Assembly: GCA_036897485.1 (NCBI GenBank)
Contig: JAYMTF010000318.1
Span: 1-40,118 of the forward strand
Source of the DNA: Pelargonium nanum
Taxonomy: Eukaryota; Streptophyta; Magnoliopsida; Geraniales; Geraniaceae
DNA length: 40,118 nt
Direction of reading: 5' to 3'
Shown here: positions 35,926 through 40,118 of the stretch, one piece after another
Numbering within the stretch: position 1 is the first letter of the stretch
How the letters are laid out: each line of letters starts with the position of its first letter
Program-made: the position numbers and the translations under genes
Notes under the pieces: model-generated
Seen by the model: the letters and a program-made list of their open reading frames with translations, nothing else
What the model was told of the DNA's origin: nothing
Databases searched by the model: none

Positions 35926-38900
35926 ATGCTTGTTCTGTTCGAGACTCCGGCAGGCTTTGCCCTGTTTAAAGTGTTGGATGAAGGGAAGCTCTCCAAAGTT
36001 GAGGTATTATTCGGCTTTTAGTCTGTTATTTTCTGTATGTTTGGTTACCAGGAAAGTATATAGGAGCAAACACACTATTATTGTCTTATTCTTTGTTGGT
36101 AAAAGTTTGCAGCTTGTCATTGTATTGAATTATATTAGATAACAAAATTGAAATGTCTTAATACTTTTCAATAATTAAGGCTGTTGTTCTTAGTAATCTG
36201 TTGGGGCTTTCATTTTTATTTGATGTGATAAGTTTGTCTCATGAGGAATTTTGTGTTGTTTTGATGCAGGATCTGGCAAAGGATTTTGCCAGTCCAGATT
36301 CAGCCAGACAGGTATTTCTTTCTCAATCTCTACTGCATTGTAGTTTCGCTATCTGATTAGTAGATTAGAATATAAATAAGTTATATTTTCTCCCTAACTT
36401 ATATTGATCACATTGTTGATGATGTATTGAATGCTGAAGGCTTACTGTTTGTTCTGATGTTAATTAGCTGTAGTATTCACTTTTGTCTTAGCCAACTTTT
36501 GGATTTGTTGAATTATGGATCTAACTTTTTTCTGCCACCAACATTAGGTTGTCAAGCTGAAAGGTTTTTCGAAGTTCGATAATACTTCTGATGCTTTGCA
36601 AGCAACAACCCTGTTGATTGATAGCAAACCCAGCAAAAATCTGCGCAAGTTTTTGCGTGCTCACTGTGATGGTGAGACATTGGCTGTATATGACTCAAAA
36701 CTCGGGAATGCAATCAAGGACAAACTGGTCAGCTAATACTCTAATGCACCTAAGCTAATACGTTATTGGTTATACACTATTGGCCATCTCTTTCATCCCG
36801 TGTAATTTGAATTGTTATATTCTTACAGAAAATTGAATGTGTTCACAACAATAATGTTATGGAGTTGATGAGGGGTATAAGAAGTCAATTGACAGAACTC
36901 ATATCTGGTCTGGGTGTTCAAGATTTGGCTCCAATGAGCTTGGGTTTGTCCCACAGTCTTTCAAGATATAAGCTGAAGTTCAGTGCTGATAAGGTTTGCT
37001 ATTTTTGTAGTTGTCATTTCCCCTTTGTGTTCTTTTGCTGTTTTGTTTTTATGCTCTCTAATCTCTATACAGATAGTACTCCATTTCTTCACTCTTTTAT
37101 TGTTTAGAATGCTTTGCTTTGGCATGTATGAAAATGTAAACATTTAACTGTGTTAAGGCTTTTATGTTATTGCCTTAGAAATATATATTTATATATATGT
37201 GTATATTTCGTGAGTTGTGCTGTTATGTTTGATGCCAATTCAAATGAGTTGTCTTGGCTGAAAAGTGAACTCAAATGTATCATGATCATAAATTACAGTG
37301 AACATGGTTGGATCATTTTTGCAGTTAGGGTTGAAAAAAGAAAGATTTACTCTTTTATGTTGATAAAGGAAACCTAGTTAATGTAGAATTGGGTGTGGTG
37401 GTGCTGAAAGTTAATCTGGTATTGATTTTAGGCTTTAGCATCTTTGGTTTGAAATATTTATTTATTTTCAAAGTGGTCTTCTCTCACATCTGTATGAGAG
37501 CTTGATATTATTTTTTCCTGTTTGTTTTTAGGTTGATACAATGATCATTCAGGCCATTGGGTTGTTGGATGATCTGGATAAAGAGCTCAATACATATGCA
37601 ATGAGAGTTCGAGAATGGTATGGTTGGCATTTTCCTGAGCTTGCAAAGATTGTTCAGGACAATATCCAGTATGCAAAGGCTGTAAAGCTGATGGGTTACC
37701 GCGTAAATGCTGCTAAGCTTGATTTCTCTGAGGTATCATTCTGATATGGTCTATATCTTCACACTGACTATGGAAAAATGATATTTTTTTAATGTTGTTG
37801 GTGCTCATTACTTTCTCATTTTTATTTTTATAGATACTGGAAGAAGAGGTTGAGGCTGATTTGAAAGAAGCAGCTGTGATATCCATGGGTACTGAAGTCA
37901 GTGAACTCGATTTGGAAAATATCCGAGATCTCTGTGACCAGGTTCTATCTCTTTCTGAGTACAGAGCTCAACTGTACGACTATCTAAAAAGCAGGATGAA
38001 TACAATTGCCCCAAATTTGACTGCTCTTGTGGGAGAGCTTGTTGGGGCTCGCCTGATTGCCCATGGAGGCAGCTTAATAAATCTGGCAAAACAGCCTGGA
38101 AGCACCGTACAGATTCTTGGCGCAGAAAAGGCCCTCTTCAGAGCTTTGAAGACAAAACATGCAACACCTAAATATGGTCTTATCTATCATGCATCTTTGA
38201 TTGGGCAGGCTGCCCCCAAGCACAAGGGAAAAATTTCTCGATCACTTGCTGCAAAAACAGCTTTGGCAATCCGATGTGATGCCCTTGGAGATGGCCAAGA
38301 TAACACAATGGGTCTGGAGAACCGAGCCAAGGTAACTCTCTTGTTTGTGTAGTTCTTTTGCCTCTTTCTCGGTATGATTTCCTTGCATCGTTAACAATTA
38401 TAAATATTTATAGCTTGAAGCACGCTTGAGGAACCTTGAAGGGAGAGAGTTGGGTCGATCTGCTGGTTCAGCTAAAGGCAAACCTAAGATTGAAGTTTAT
38501 GACAAGGACAGAAAGAACGGGCCTGGGGCGCTAATAACTGCTGCCAAGGTCTGCATAATTCTTTTCCCATTTGATCTATTTTCAGTAAATTTTCCCTATG
38601 TTGCTGGTATTTATTTGAGTTGTACGTGTGTAGACCTACAATCCATCAGCCGACTCTATTCTGGGGCAAACAGTAGAGAAAGAGAATGTTACTACCCCAA
38701 AGACTGACAAGCAAAAGAAAGAGAAGAAGAAGAAGAGATCTGAAGAAGAGGCAGGTTTGCCAGCTGACGGAAATGGAGCTGCGGAACCAGAAACAGAAGA
38801 AGCAGCGAAAAAAGAGAAGAAGAAAAAGAAGAAACAAAAAGACGAGGAATCAGAGGTGGCGGATGAAGCTAAGAGTGTCGATGGGAAGAAGAAGAAGAGG

Positions 38901-38978
38901 AAGCATGTAGAAGAAGAAGAAGCTGCAGACTTGTCAAGCAAGAAGGAGAAGAAGAAAAAGAAGAAAAGTGCGGATTGA
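35926..38978 (+). CDS. NOP58: Nucleolar protein NOP58 (NOP5), box C/D snoRNP core
   Basis: Core protein of box C/D snoRNPs. With fibrillarin, NOP56 and SNU13 it directs rRNA 2'-O-methylation and pre-rRNA processing in the nucleolus. Eight coding exons: 35926-36003, 36270-36311, 36548-36727, 36829-36993, 37532-37732, 37834-38331, 38414-38548, 38634-38978. Total 1,644 nt, 547 aa. It starts [16 protein letters not shown] (NOP5NT domain, about 1-66). A coiled-coil/NOSIC region covers about 155-220. The Nop domain (about 250-400) has [31 protein letters not shown] and [16 protein letters not shown]. The tail from about 450 is a Lys/Glu-rich KKE/D region ending [12 protein letters not shown], typical of eukaryotic NOP58 rather than NOP56. 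The telobox promoter fits co-regulation with RPL30. Confidence 0.97.
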
Positions 38979-40050
38979 GAAGTTTTGAAGGGAAGTTGTG
39001 GTGTGTGATTGGTGCATACCATCAAGTTTTGGATAATCTCTAGGCTTAGTATTTGTAAAATTTGTTCTGGATTGTTGATTTTACTTTTTTGAACTTTTTT
39101 AGTGTAATTTCTTTGGATTATGTTGGTTTCAGAGAGACAGTTGTTTATTTAAATTAAATCTCATTAGCTCTTAACTGATATTTTGTATAATTGTCTTGAA
39201 GGTACATGTTTTATTGTCTGAAAGTAGTTTGGGATGATGAATCAACATGAATATGCTAAATGGTTGACATGTTTATGAAGGTATTTAACACATCGGAAAG
39301 TGAAAGGATAATGGTCATAAGATTGTTTAATTGTTCATTTATCGGTGAAAAGATATCGGTATGGTTTCCAAACGGTATCAGTATAAAAATTTGTGATAGA
39401 TAATTTTTTTACCTAATACACTCTACCATTAGGGTTCCAAATTCGTCCAAATACGATAGCATTGTATATTATTTTATTCTAATTATAAAATATACTTCGA
39501 AAAATAAGATTATTGGCATATTGCTGTTATAGCATTTCATTCCATTTCTAGTTGGTGAATTCACTTAAATTATATTTATTTCTCTTAATTTTATATCTAA
39601 TAGGTAAATTTTAAAGTTTTTAATCTGAAAACGTATCAAATCGACTTTTAACTATAGTAGATCTAGTTCAATATAAACAAGCTCGATTATTTAATCGACA
39701 AATCCCGCTTATGGGAAGCAACAAGTAAAGTCTCCCACGTACACCCACACCAAAGTTCTTTCCACCGAATTTCAAAACAATTGTATTTTCTAATATTCGA
39801 ACTTAAAATTCCAATATGTGCCATCTTATTTCCACTACAATTATTTTATTAATGGTGGGATTTGAATTTGATTACCAAAATAGAAAAAAAATAGTCATTG
39901 CAAAGTAAGAAAATTCAAAGTTTCCAGTAATGTGAAATAGAAGATAGAATATAATTCACTCAGTTTCTCTGTACATAATATCATCAAAAAAACCTCAAAA
40001 CCTTGCAAAAACCCTCACACCACACCACTTCACATCACAAACGATTAGCA
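38979..40050. other. NOP58 3' UTR and intergenic DNA before HASTY
   Basis: AT-rich sequence. The first about 200 bases are probably NOP58 3' UTR. No ORF, repeat or RNA gene was recognised between about 39200 and 39900. The last about 100 bases are probably the promoter and leader of the next gene. Confidence 0.6.
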
Positions 40051-40118
40051 ATGGAGGATAGTGGCAACGCAGCAGCGAACAATGTGGCTCGAGCCATAAC
40101 CCCACACCCCCACCGGGG
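40051..40118 (+). CDS. HST: HASTY/exportin-5-like, first codons only (partial)
   Basis: The ATG at 40051 opens MEDSGNAAANNVARAI, close to the remembered Arabidopsis HASTY start (MEDSNSTASNVARAI). HASTY is the exportin-5 orthologue, an importin-beta family protein involved in miRNA biogenesis and export. Only 22 codons fit in the window. After ARAI the sequence turns C-rich (Thr-Pro-His-Pro-His-Arg) and no longer resembles the family, which would continue with a hydrophobic stretch. Either the exon diverges, or the last about 20 bases are an assembly-edge artefact. Identification rests on about 16 residues, so it is tentative. Confidence 0.6.
   Translation, partial: MEDSGNAAANNVARAITPHPHR

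Noticed and set aside
36410..36470. Second C/D-like pattern in NOP58 intron (TTGATGAT, GCTGAA, TCTGAT)
   Set aside because: C-box first base is wrong, the box spacing is too short for a snoRNA and there is no flanking stem.
38636..39025. 129-codon minus-strand ORF rich in Phe and Ser
   Set aside because: It is the antisense shadow of the Lys/Glu-rich NOP58 tail exon, whose GAA/AAG codons read as TTC/CTT.

Overview
The window is nuclear DNA of a flowering plant, almost certainly a eudicot. Genes are broken by many short AT-rich GT-AG introns. The coding exons are clear orthologues of Arabidopsis housekeeping genes, and intergenic DNA carries Stowaway, Helitron, SINE and LTR-like relics. No bacterial, organellar, viral or CRISPR feature was seen. 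The species cannot be fixed from the sequence alone.

Layout: three genes lie on the minus strand, then three on the plus strand, diverging from a region at about 23.0-25.3 kb. Minus strand: the 5' third of a MON2-like endosome/Golgi trafficking gene (320-8404, runs off the left edge), ribosomal protein eL30/RPL30 (10019-11840) and the Raf-like kinase EDR1 (13209-23009). Plus strand: a WDR48/UAF1-type WD40 gene (26103-33799), the box C/D snoRNP core gene NOP58 (35926-38978) and the first codons of a HASTY/exportin-5-like gene (from 40051, runs off the right edge). For all complete genes I traced exon by exon; every junction obeys GT-AG and every reading frame closes. Predicted lengths are RPL30 112 aa, EDR1 977 aa, WDR48 762 aa and NOP58 547 aa. 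For MON2, 18 exons encode about the first 570 residues.

The genes do not form a pathway cluster. RPL30 (ribosome) and NOP58 (rRNA 2'-O-methylation) share a regulatory signature: telobox motifs (AAACCCTA) in both promoters/leaders, plus TGGGCC/TGGGCT site II-type motifs and two G-boxes at RPL30. The rest of the interest is in mobile-element relics. They include a SINE with a perfect 12-bp target-site duplication, a 165-bp Helitron-like element, a 253-bp Stowaway MITE, and an LTR-like repeat present at three gene introns in both orientations. No convincing undescribed biological system was found; this is an ordinary genic stretch of a plant chromosome.
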